Notes under the pieces: model-generated
Told to the model about the DNA's origin: nothing
What the model saw: the letters and a program-made list of their open reading frames with translations, nothing else
The model's database searches: none
Shown here: one piece after another, positions 43,647 through 51,341 of the stretch
Numbering within the stretch: the first letter of the stretch is position 1
How the letters are laid out: each line of letters opens with the position of its first letter
Program-made: the position numbers and the translations under genes
DNA from: Desulfobacterales bacterium
GTDB lineage: Bacteria > Desulfobacterota > Desulfobacteria > Desulfobacterales > Desulfosalsimonadaceae
DNA: 52,676 nt
Direction: 5' to 3'
NCBI GenBank assembly: GCA_018399235.1
Contig: JAGYOX010000005.1
Span: 1 to 52,676, forward strand

Positions 43647-44013
43647 ATTTGCCTCCGTCAGTTTTTCCGCGCTTTTTCCGTCGCGGGCAGTTTTTCCGCG
43701 CAAAGCTACACGATACCGGCCGACCCGCCCGACCGACAAACCATGCATCATAAAAACACAGTAAGCCATATCCGGCATACTCAGCATATTCCCAATAACC
43801 AGCGGCCGGGCAGACCTCACATACGGGCGGCCCGGTCCTGAGATGGTCAATGATCGCCTGGCGTTTTTGCCGGGCATACCGGATCACCTGGTTGGCGCTT
43901 TCATGGGATAATCCAGAGAGACCTAACAGCCTCAAGTGATCGCCGGCGGCTGTATAGACTTTAATCTTGTGTTTTATTAGTATGCTCAATATATTATGAT
44001 CTGTTTGGTTCAT
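43630..44013 (-). CDS. Island protein of unknown function with cysteine pairs
   Basis: The gene starts right at the end of the primase gene; I use the ATG at 44013, one of several in-frame ATG codons (44043, 44040, 44022, 44013). The 127-residue product begins MNQTDHNILSILIKHKIKVY, has the segment LGLSGLSHESANQVIRYARQKR, which looks like a small helical DNA-binding or TubC-like docking fold, and then CEVCPAAGYWEY. The C-terminus is basic. A docking or primase-associated role is possible because of position; this is inference. Confidence 0.6.
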   Translation of the reverse strand: MNQTDHNILSILIKHKIKVYTAAGDHLRLLGLSGLSHESANQVIRYARQKRQAIIDHLRTGPPVCEVCPAAGYWEYAEYAGYGLLCFYDAWFVGRAGRPVSCSFARKNCPRRKKRGKTDGGKYDTSN

Positions 44014-44014
44014 T

Positions 44015-46507
44015 TTAGACATCAACAGAGTCTTGCCCATCATATAAATCGATGGGGGCGGGGCTCATCGGTGGTTCAGGATAGGCGGCCGGTTTAGGTT
44101 CGGATTCGCTGGGTTTGGATGCAGTCACCATTTGCCATTTGACGGCCCGGTGATCCTCACCAGCCGTGAGTAGTTGCAGGTCATCAAGTATTCGGCCCTT
44201 GTATCGCCTCAGAAAATTACCCAACTTACGGGTATTCAGTCCGGCTTTGTCGCCGCAAATCCCGTCAAGCAAATCATACAGGTCATCAGACCCCATATCC
44301 TTTGAGTTTATTGCCCTTTGAATCAACTGTTTCGCCGTCAACGGCTCATCTCCGACGGTTTCAAACCATATCTGAAACAAACCTCTAAGATTCTCAAGCA
44401 TCGGATCATCCGCGCGGCAAGCCTCTTGACTTTCCCAGGGATCGGCCATGCCCAGCCATACCAGCGGCTCACGAGTCCACTTGCTCCACTGCTCATAAGA
44501 TCCGGTTGGTGGTAAGCCTTGATCCGGCATGCCGGCCAAATACCATGCCCGCAAAATAGTAAGCACCGCCTTAATAATTTCACCACGCTCTCGAGTCATG
44601 GTGTCTGTAAACGATTCTTTGAATTTCCGGCGCTCCGGGCGTTCACATTGGGCATCAAGCATTATTTGTATAGTCCGGCGGCCCAGGTCTCCAGTTACCG
44701 ATAGGTTATTGCCGGTACAAAAAACCTGACACCGGGGACTAACAAGCACTGTTTTCGAGAACCCCTTAATTCGAATCGAAATCTGTTCTTGTGTGAGCAC
44801 CTGACACAGAAATGAACTACCCAGCGGCCGGACCACATTATCCAGGGAAAGAAGGCCAGCTTGCTCAATAAGTCGAGCTTCAAGCGATGCTTGCACCTCT
44901 TCGGGTTTCCCATCGCCGGGGGATACAGCGGCCGGCCGGCCGGTAGCGGATATTGCCACCCCATCAACAAATTGACTTTTACCTGTACCAGCCGTAACAC
45001 TGGAAACAAGAGTCATCGGCTTTTTAACCAGCGCCGGCCCCTGAATGGCTGCAAAGATAGAATTAATGGCAACTGATGAGCTAATCGGCCCATCAAATGG
45101 ATAGGTATTAACAGCTTCCAGCAAGATCACAAGCGCATTGGCCGCATCCGATTTTGATGGATTTTTGGGGATTGCCGGAAATTCAGCATTCAGGTGTACA
45201 TAAACCCCGGTTTTAGGATCGTAACCATCTTTATTGACGATAGACCCATCTGGCCGCATGAATGGAGCATGAGCGACGCCAATGACCTCGGGAAAGGGCC
45301 ACATGCCAGCCCTGGCAAGTAACATCTCTGCTATTTTTTTAGGCGCATCGGTTGGTAGGTAGTCGCCCGCCCGCTTATCGTATTTTAGAAACTTAATATT
45401 CCGGTTCAATAAATCCTGAAGGAATGGGATTGTAACAGGAGTAAAAATGATTATGCCGGCTGGTAATCTGCCACCGCCTGAAGCAGCACCGCCGGTGGTT
45501 AAAATCGGCCGCACCAAAAATTGCCCCCCCTGGCTGTATAGCTTAACCCTGGCAGCTTTCAGAATATTTTCAACAGCATCAACAGCATTGTGCATACGAT
45601 GATCCAATATGACTTCCGGCCGATTGTCCGTTTCACCAGCGCCGGCATTGTCAGAATCAGACGGTAAATTATCCGGCGGGGTTTCTGCAGCATCAATAAT
45701 CCGCTGTACAGCTTCCGCGCCGGATTCCCGGTGCAGATCATTGAAATCCTGGCCTGGTGTCTCTGGAGTGCATACCAGCCCACCCACCGCGCGGGCGGCC
45801 TCACAGCCCTTGATCCATCCGACATCGTAATTCTTACTATTTGCGGCCTTATCCCTATCATTGTCACAGGCGATGACGATTTTGTGTTTGGGATAAGCTT
45901 TTTGAATGTTCTCTACAACCGGCTTTATATTGCTGGCATCAATCGCCGCGTAAACCGGTCGGCCGGTGGCCTCATAAAGACTTGCACCCGTCGCGAAGCC
46001 CTCACAAACCAAAACAGCGTCATCATCGTCGGGATTTCCGAATAAAAATGCAGCTCCCTTTTTTGAGCATCCTCTCAACAGCTTTTTTTTTCCACCCACC
46101 CCTATAAACTGCCCGGTTTTCGGGGTTTTAGATCCGGGGACAAATAACGGAATATATAGATCACTGGGCGCATTTTTATAAACCCTCGCTCCATGGGGTT
46201 CGGCCTGCTTCTCTTTCAGATATGGATGTGAGGGATCTGCTGGTTGGCTATTCTTCAAAATATACGAAGGCTTGGTGTCACGCTGCTTATCGGAACCTGG
46301 TTTTTTTTCAAGAAACCCCTGCAGCTTACACCGGTGGCAATAACACCAGCCATCCGAAAGCTTGATTTCCATGTTTTTCTTATGAGGGTCAGAGCGCTCG
46401 TCCGCCGGGCATACTGTCCGAATTTTACCATTGCCATCGGGCGCGTGAGTTTCAACAATCGCCTTAAGTGCTTTCCGGTGGGCATCCGTTAGCCAGTTTT
46501 TACCCAT
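44015..46507 (-). CDS. TOPRIM primase-helicase of the island
   Basis: The 830-residue protein combines a zinc-binding N-terminus (Cys33, Cys55, Cys57, Cys60), a TOPRIM primase domain (VLVCEGFATGASLYEATGRP at about 165-184 with Glu169, and IACDNDRD at about 212-219), and a C-terminal P-loop ATPase (VTAGTGKS at 504-511, Walker B LLSLDN near 552-557, sensor CTGNN). It probably opens and primes replication of the excised island, like the P4 alpha protein, although its helicase part is not a close match to P4 alpha. A candidate origin lies at 40207-40486. It starts ten bases after the AlpA-like gene. Confidence 0.88.
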   Translation of the reverse strand: MGKNWLTDAHRKALKAIVETHAPDGNGKIRTVCPADERSDPHKKNMEIKLSDGWCYCHRCKLQGFLEKKPGSDKQRDTKPSYILKNSQPADPSHPYLKEKQAEPHGARVYKNAPSDLYIPLFVPGSKTPKTGQFIGVGGKKKLLRGCSKKGAAFLFGNPDDDDAVLVCEGFATGASLYEATGRPVYAAIDASNIKPVVENIQKAYPKHKIVIACDNDRDKAANSKNYDVGWIKGCEAARAVGGLVCTPETPGQDFNDLHRESGAEAVQRIIDAAETPPDNLPSDSDNAGAGETDNRPEVILDHRMHNAVDAVENILKAARVKLYSQGGQFLVRPILTTGGAASGGGRLPAGIIIFTPVTIPFLQDLLNRNIKFLKYDKRAGDYLPTDAPKKIAEMLLARAGMWPFPEVIGVAHAPFMRPDGSIVNKDGYDPKTGVYVHLNAEFPAIPKNPSKSDAANALVILLEAVNTYPFDGPISSSVAINSIFAAIQGPALVKKPMTLVSSVTAGTGKSQFVDGVAISATGRPAAVSPGDGKPEEVQASLEARLIEQAGLLSLDNVVRPLGSSFLCQVLTQEQISIRIKGFSKTVLVSPRCQVFCTGNNLSVTGDLGRRTIQIMLDAQCERPERRKFKESFTDTMTRERGEIIKAVLTILRAWYLAGMPDQGLPPTGSYEQWSKWTREPLVWLGMADPWESQEACRADDPMLENLRGLFQIWFETVGDEPLTAKQLIQRAINSKDMGSDDLYDLLDGICGDKAGLNTRKLGNFLRRYKGRILDDLQLLTAGEDHRAVKWQMVTASKPSESEPKPAAYPEPPMSPAPIDLYDGQDSVDV

Positions 46508-46517
46508 AAGTTGACCC

Positions 46518-46739
46518 TCAGCCCGTCTGCTTCATTTGTTTCTGTTCATACTCTAAAACCAAATCCATCGGCCAACGTGTACAACCCGGCGACAACTTCA
46601 CGGGCGCCGGAAAAATCCCCTTTTTTGCCCACCGCCAGATCGTTACTCGTTTTACCTGGTAGCGGTCCGCCAACTGTCGGTCGGACGCAAATAAACGAGA
46701 ATTTGCCTTTTTTGTTTCCTTTTCGATAAAATCACTCAT
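46518..46739 (-). CDS. AlpA-family regulator
   Basis: The 73-residue product has the AlpA pattern: FASDRQLADRYQVKRVTIWRW, then AKKGIFPAPVKLSPGCTRWP and a C-terminal helix. AlpA proteins activate or repress integrase and excision functions in P4-type elements. AAGGAG lies eight bases before the ATG. It is the first gene of the leftward operon that contains the primase-helicase. Confidence 0.85.
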   Translation of the reverse strand: MSDFIEKETKKANSRLFASDRQLADRYQVKRVTIWRWAKKGIFPAPVKLSPGCTRWPMDLVLEYEQKQMKQTG

Positions 46740-46834
46740 TCCGAAACTCCTTTATAGAAAGGTTTTGTTAAGGTTTGAGATTAATCCTATAGAAAAGATA
46801 TTGAATGTCCAGATATTTTAACTATACAAGGATG

Positions 46835-46863
46835 TTACACGAATATATATTTATATCGTGTAA
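46835..46863. promoter_or_regulatory. Palindrome upstream of the AlpA-primase operon
   Basis: TTACACGA at 46835-46842 and TCGTGTAA at 46856-46863 flank an AT-only centre of 13 bases. It lies in the 184-base gap between the zinc-finger gene and the AlpA-like gene, about 95 bases before the AlpA start, and is a likely operator. Confidence 0.55.
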
Positions 46864-46923
46864 TTTATTGATTTAATATTATTATACTTTTTTATGAACA
46901 GATGGGAGTAAGAGATAGGCGGG

Positions 46924-47613
46924 CTATTTGAAATAGGGAGGGAGCCCTTTTTCCCGACCCTCGCGCCATTTTTTAGCTAAATACCCGCTTTGAATTTTGC
47001 GGCGGTTATGGTATGCGTGCCGGCAGTCTTCGCAGCAAAATTTTTGCTTTGGCACTTTATATAAAAAAATTTTTTTGCATTGTGGGTTTGCACAGAAACG
47101 TAGTTTATTATACAAATCGTTTTGCCCGGTGATAAAGGGAAAAATATAGTCATACTCAAGAAAACCCTCAAACGTAGTCGTATACCCCCGGCGCTGTATG
47201 GGAACCACAGTTCCTGGTTTTTTCCCGGATTCAAAACGAATACTCGCAGATTCCCCTATTTTGTTTATATAATCTAAATCAGGGCCCTTAACTGTTCCCT
47301 GAAGCTCCTTAACCCAATTTGCCTGAAGGTCTTTGAAATAAGCGAATAACTCTTTATAACCATTCTCATTCTCGGGAAATACCACATCAGCATCAGGTCT
47401 AATTAATTCCCTTTCGCGATCTGACACTTCAATAAAATAGACGCGCTGAGGGAACTTCCTTGTTATAAATCGTGTGTCATAATAGTCGCTATAAAAATCC
47501 TTTCGGTCATTGTAATATGAGTAATATCCGTAAAGCTGGTGTTTTCTGAAAAGGGCCTCAAGTTTCTCAAGGGTCCAATTGGACACATTTAAAAAGTCAA
47601 GTAAAAGTTTCAC
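46924..47613 (-). CDS. CGNR-type zinc-finger protein coupled to the integrase
   Basis: The 229-residue product ends with a CGNR-like zinc finger: RFCANPQCKKIFLYKVPKQK, then FCCEDCRHAYHNRR. The N-terminal 170 residues resemble no fold I know, with a tyrosine-rich start (LYGYYSYYNDRKDFYSDYYD). The GTG start overlaps the integrase stop by four bases (GTGA), so it is co-translated with the integrase. In other genomes CGNR proteins are putative transcription regulators. It may regulate the integrase or assist recombination; that is inference. Confidence 0.75.
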   Translation of the reverse strand: MKLLLDFLNVSNWTLEKLEALFRKHQLYGYYSYYNDRKDFYSDYYDTRFITRKFPQRVYFIEVSDRERELIRPDADVVFPENENGYKELFAYFKDLQANWVKELQGTVKGPDLDYINKIGESASIRFESGKKPGTVVPIQRRGYTTTFEGFLEYDYIFPFITGQNDLYNKLRFCANPQCKKIFLYKVPKQKFCCEDCRHAYHNRRKIQSGYLAKKWREGREKGLPPYFK

Positions 47614-48851
47614 TTTATAACCCTCCGGATAGGTGTCACTGTAGCCTTGTCATCAGATTGAACCTTATTGCAATAACCAGCCCACGCCTCCATCAATCGC
47701 CGCCGCTTCTCGAATAAATCCCCACGCCGATATGCGGCTTCCACTTTTGATCCAATGGCATGGGCAAGCGCCATCTCTGCAACCTCACGCGGAAAATTTG
47801 TCTGTTCTGCCGCCCAATCGCGAAAGGTGCTTCGGAATCCATGGGGCACCGCTTCAACTCCCATCCGTTTGCAGACCTTTGATATGGTCATATCTGACAG
47901 TGGCCCGCCTTTAGGTGCCGTAAAGAGAAAATTTGAACCCTCAAACCGAGGCAGGTTTTTTAAAAGCCGGATCGCGTCATTCGTCAATGGTATCTTATGT
48001 TCTTTACCCGCCTTCATCCGATCCGCCGGAATGATCCACACCTTATTGTCAAAGTCGATTTCATCCCTTACAGCAAGCCTTGCCTCTACACTTCGGGCGG
48101 CTGTCAACACAATTAATTCCAACGCCCGCGCCCCCATACCCTCACGGTTTCGTAGGTCTTTCATAAAGGCACCTATCTCTTGATAGGGCAGGGCTTTAAA
48201 ATGACCTGTTTTTTTGATCTTGTTGGGTTTGGGAAGGATCGCGCCAAGATTTCCCTTCCAGCGGGCGGGATTGTCGCCGGAGCGATACCCGGAGACGGTG
48301 GCCCAGGTTAAAACCTGTTCAACCCTTTGCCTTAGCCTGGTGGCAGTCTCGGTTTTCTCTGTCCAAATAGGTTCAAATATTTTTAGAATGTGCGGAAGCT
48401 CAATATCATCAACTGACATTTTCCCGATCACTGGCACCGCATAATGCTCAATTGATCTGATCCAATCCTTTTTATGCTTCTCGTTTTTAAATTCAGCGAG
48501 TTTTTTCTCATGGCATAATTGGGCGGCCTCTGCAAAAGTCATTCTACCCGTCTGTGACTTAACCAGCGCCGCGCGGGCGGCCTTTCTCTGTTCAACCGGG
48601 TCAATGCCTTGTGCTATCATTTTTTTCATTTCCCTGGCCTTCTCACGGGCATCAGCAAGGGAAACCTCAGGATAACCGCCCAAGCCAATTGATCGGCGCT
48701 TTTCCCCGATCATGGTTCGAAGCATCCAACTTTTAGCACCTGAAGGCTTGACAACAATCTGCAATCCGTTTATATATCCGGTTGCATGTTTGCCCGGTTC
48801 GGATAGGCGTTTAATGTCCAGGGCGGAAAGTTCTTTGGCTTTTTTTGGCAT
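47610..48851 (-). CDS. int: P4-type tyrosine site-specific integrase
   Basis: The 413-residue recombinase has the DUF4102 N-domain (LSEPGKHATGYINGLQIVVK), a core-binding domain and a catalytic domain. The catalytic residues are visible as Arg253 (TAARS), His337 and Arg340 (HGFRSTFRDW), His364 (ALAH) and Tyr374 (AAYRR). Such integrases usually target tRNA 3' ends, which fits the tRNA-Ala site. AAGGGGG lies upstream of the ATG. The gene points away from attR, 312 bases from the core site, with probable arm sites in between. Confidence 0.95.
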   Translation of the reverse strand: MPKKAKELSALDIKRLSEPGKHATGYINGLQIVVKPSGAKSWMLRTMIGEKRRSIGLGGYPEVSLADAREKAREMKKMIAQGIDPVEQRKAARAALVKSQTGRMTFAEAAQLCHEKKLAEFKNEKHKKDWIRSIEHYAVPVIGKMSVDDIELPHILKIFEPIWTEKTETATRLRQRVEQVLTWATVSGYRSGDNPARWKGNLGAILPKPNKIKKTGHFKALPYQEIGAFMKDLRNREGMGARALELIVLTAARSVEARLAVRDEIDFDNKVWIIPADRMKAGKEHKIPLTNDAIRLLKNLPRFEGSNFLFTAPKGGPLSDMTISKVCKRMGVEAVPHGFRSTFRDWAAEQTNFPREVAEMALAHAIGSKVEAAYRRGDLFEKRRRLMEAWAGYCNKVQSDDKATVTPIRRVIK

Positions 48852-48888
48852 TTATAACCCCCTTAAAATAAGAAAAATTTTTCTTTTT

Positions 48889-49150
48889 GTGGTGCCATAA
48901 GAGACACCAAAAAAGCAGAATAAATTTCACAAAAAAACCAAATTCGGGATCGAACCCACAAAAAATGTGATTTTTATGCCTCCATCAGTGTTGCCCAAAA
49001 GGCAAAATTTATGTGTCCATTAGTGTTACCATAAAAAAGACAATTAATACATACAAATTGATACAAATTGTGTCAAGTTTTTAATTGGAATAGGCAGGAT
49101 TTGTAATAATTACGAAAACTTATTGATACAGGTTAAAACGGATTGATACA
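48889..49150. repeat. Candidate integrase arm sites beside attR
   Basis: Two repeat families fill the 310-base gap between integrase and attR. GTGTTRCCMWAA-like sites occur at 48889 (GTGGTGCCATAA), 48988 (GTGTTGCCCAAA) and 49023 (GTGTTACCATAA). ATTGATACA occurs at 49057, 49122 and 49142, the last ending 13 bases before the core. ATACAAATTG is also directly repeated at 49051 and 49061. They resemble arm-type integrase sites and excisionase or host-factor sites. No gene is seen here. Confidence 0.6.
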
Positions 49151-49162
49151 CACAAAAAGCGG

Positions 49163-49178
49163 CCCTCAGCTCCACCAC
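49163..49178 (+). other. attR, right attachment site
   Basis: CCCTCAGCTCCACCAC, identical to the 3' end of tRNA-Ala at 39148-39163. It is the leftover of the original tRNA end after integration. Confidence 0.88.
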
Positions 49179-49215
49179 ACAAGATTCCAACAAAAAATTT
49201 TAAACGACGAAAGAT

Positions 49216-49246
49216 CCTGGAAAACAACTCGTTTCCGGGTTTTTTT
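49216..49246 (+). terminator. Original tRNA-Ala terminator, displaced by the island
   Basis: CCTGGAAA at 49216-49223 pairs with TTTCCGGG at 49232-49239 (one G-T pair) and is followed by seven T. It lies 38 bases downstream of attR. Without the island it would stand 54 bases after the tRNA, so it is probably the tRNA's own terminator. The rest of 49179-49487 shows no gene. Confidence 0.7.
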
Positions 49247-49487
49247 ATGTTTTTTTGCCCGATAAAATCCATTGGCACCAGCGGATATCGGGGGGTATTT
49301 ATTGGGGTATAAGTGAAAATACTTTTTGCCCGCATAGCAGGAAATTAAAAGGGCACGCCAGTGCCACAGTTTTGGTTTTAGAGAGCAATCAATCCATATC
49401 CTGTTAAACACCCAAAGTTCCGTCGACTTGGACACTTTTTGCTGAACTTCATTGATCGATCTGAGTATATTTGCTGTGTTGTTGAGT

Positions 49488-49730
49488 ATGAAAAAAAGTT
49501 ATGAACTTATGCTCAGAATGGGAGTTTATACCGCACTTGCCGTTTGTTTTGCGGGAATTTTAAATTATATAGCAGGCCTTGAAAATCCCTGTCATTTCAA
49601 GGAGGGTGTGGTTGAGTGGCTACAGGTACTCTTGCTGGCAATATCTGCCGCCATGTGTTTCTGGATTGCGGCGAGGCGCCCTCTATTAGTGGGAATAGTT
49701 ATTTTTCTGGTCATGTCGCCCGTCATGTAA
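49488..49730 (+). pseudogene. Fragment of a small membrane protein gene
   Basis: The 80 residues have two or three hydrophobic segments (MGVYTALAVCFAGILNYIAG and VEWLQVLLLAISAAMCFWIA) and a charged loop ENPCHFKEGVVEWLQV that looks conserved, as in membrane proteins of unknown function. The frame then reads PLLVGIVIFLVMSPVM and stops, and the next conserved-looking protein stretch continues in another frame. I take it as a 5' remnant. No reliable ribosome binding site is seen. Confidence 0.45.
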
Positions 49731-49879
49731 ATATCTGCTTGGCCCTGGTACTCAGTACATTTCCCATAGAGTCGGCATCACTGATGATCCTGCTGTTGAT
49801 CGTGGGCTATATCATTCAGGTCCCGACTTTGGCGTTTTTTGCCCAACATTATGGCAAAAAACTGGCAGCTATGACGTGA
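49700..49879 (+). pseudogene. 3' remnant of a transporter-like gene
   Basis: In the frame +2 relative to the preceding fragment, the sequence ARHVNICLALVLSTFPIESA and the following hydrophobic segment LMILLLIVGYIIQVPTLAFF look like the last two membrane helices of a bile acid:sodium symporter-type or similar transporter. The upstream part of the frame does not look like a protein. It is probably the tail of a gene whose front part has been deleted. Family assignment is weak. Confidence 0.4.
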
Positions 49880-49927
49880 AGGAGCGTTACCGCTTTAGTC
49901 CTGTATCATGATTTGTTCCCGGCGCTT

Positions 49928-51340
49928 TTAATCTTCAAGATGACGATAAAGGGTTCTTCGGCTAACCCCCAGTATGGCAGCGGCTCTTCTTTTATTCCCA
50001 TCGACTTTTTCAAGCACGTGGTCAATATATTTCTTTTCGATTTCCTGCAGTGTCGGCAGCATCTCGTATTCCTGTATCAAATTATCTGTAATTTCTCCAG
50101 GCAAAGCGCCTGTTTGTTTAATTTCGGCATTGACGCACTGTCTTATGCGTGTGGGCAGATGCTCGACATCCAAACGGGAGCCGTGGCAGAAGGTGACCGC
50201 TCTTTCAATCACATTCTGGAGCTCTCTGACATTTCCCGGAAAAGAGTAAGCGCAGAGCTGCTCGATTGCCTCGGGAGTCAGTCCCTGGATCTCCTTTCCC
50301 ATCTGGAGGCAAAATCTGTTCAAAAAATGGGCTGCTAAAAGCGGGATGTCATCCTTTCGCTCCCGCAAAGGCGGTACTGTAATGCTGAAGGTCTCCAGGC
50401 GGTAAAAGAGATCCTGACGGAAACTGCCCTCGTCAATCAAGCTGTCCAGTTTCTGATTTGTAGAACAAATGATTCTTACATCTACTTTTTGCTCCTTGTT
50501 GCCGCCTACCGGCCTGAAGGTGCCGTCTTGGAGCACACGAAGCAGTTTGGACTGAAGGTTATAGGGCATCTCACCGATTTCGTCAAGCAGCAGCGAGCCT
50601 TTGTGGGTCCGCTGAAAAAGGCCTTCCTTTTTTTTGACGGCACCGGTAAACGCCCCTTCTTCATGGCCGAAAAACTCGCTTTCCAAAAGATCCGCCGGTA
50701 TGCCGGCGCAGTTGACGGCAAGAAAGGGCGCTTTAGATCGGGGGCTTAAGTCGTGCAAAGCCTTGGCCACCAGTTCCTTGCCGACCCCGCTTTCCCCCTG
50801 GATCAATGCAGTGCCTTGGGCAGAGGCAATTTCTCTCAGTTGATCAAACATGACCCGCATTTTCCGGCTTCTTCCGATCATGCCGTGGAAAGCGTCACAG
50901 GCCATCAGCTCCCTGAATCGCCTTACCTCCTTTTTCAGCCTGCGATGGCGAAGTGTCCGCTCAATGCTTATCCTTAAATGCTCAAGATCGAGAGGTTTCG
51001 CCAAAAAGTCATCCGCTCCGGATTTCAGGGCTTCCACGGCCTGTGGGATGCTGCCGAAGGCGGTTATAATAAGAAACCCCGGCTGAGCGTGAAGCTCCTG
51101 GGTCCATGCCAGCAGTGTCATGCCGTCTGCACCGGGCAGCTTCAGATCACTGACCACAAGGTCCGGTTCCCAGGATTTCAGCTGCTCCACTGCCTCTTCC
51201 GCTGAATCGACCGTCTTTACAAGGTATCCAGCCTCGTCCAGTTCCTCGTAAAGGAGCTGCGCCAACTGCCTGTCGTCCTCGGCTACAAGGATACATTCCA
51301 TAGAATTCTCTGAAGATTGCGTTGATGTGAACTCCGCCAT
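49928..51340 (-). CDS. NtrC-type sigma-54 response regulator
   Basis: The 470-residue protein has a receiver domain (about residues 15-130, with ILVAEDD, the acceptor in VVSDLKLPGADG and the lysine in FLAKPLD), a sigma-54 AAA+ domain (Walker A GESGVGKE, GAFTGA loop, Walker B GSLLLDEIGEM) and a Fis-type helix-turn-helix at the end (GNKRRAAAILGVSRRTLYRHL). I chose the ATG at 51340, which has GGAG upstream and lies just after the stop of the kinase gene; an open frame extends to 51499 inside the kinase. It forms a two-component pair with that kinase. Confidence 0.93.
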   Translation of the reverse strand: MAEFTSTQSSENSMECILVAEDDRQLAQLLYEELDEAGYLVKTVDSAEEAVEQLKSWEPDLVVSDLKLPGADGMTLLAWTQELHAQPGFLIITAFGSIPQAVEALKSGADDFLAKPLDLEHLRISIERTLRHRRLKKEVRRFRELMACDAFHGMIGRSRKMRVMFDQLREIASAQGTALIQGESGVGKELVAKALHDLSPRSKAPFLAVNCAGIPADLLESEFFGHEEGAFTGAVKKKEGLFQRTHKGSLLLDEIGEMPYNLQSKLLRVLQDGTFRPVGGNKEQKVDVRIICSTNQKLDSLIDEGSFRQDLFYRLETFSITVPPLRERKDDIPLLAAHFLNRFCLQMGKEIQGLTPEAIEQLCAYSFPGNVRELQNVIERAVTFCHGSRLDVEHLPTRIRQCVNAEIKQTGALPGEITDNLIQEYEMLPTLQEIEKKYIDHVLEKVDGNKRRAAAILGVSRRTLYRHLED

Positions 51341-51341
51341 T

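Noticed and set aside
48940-48962. TTCGGGATCGAACCC, resembling an inverted tRNA T arm
   Set aside because: The stem does not pair properly and no other tRNA parts are nearby; the integration site is clearly tRNA-Ala.
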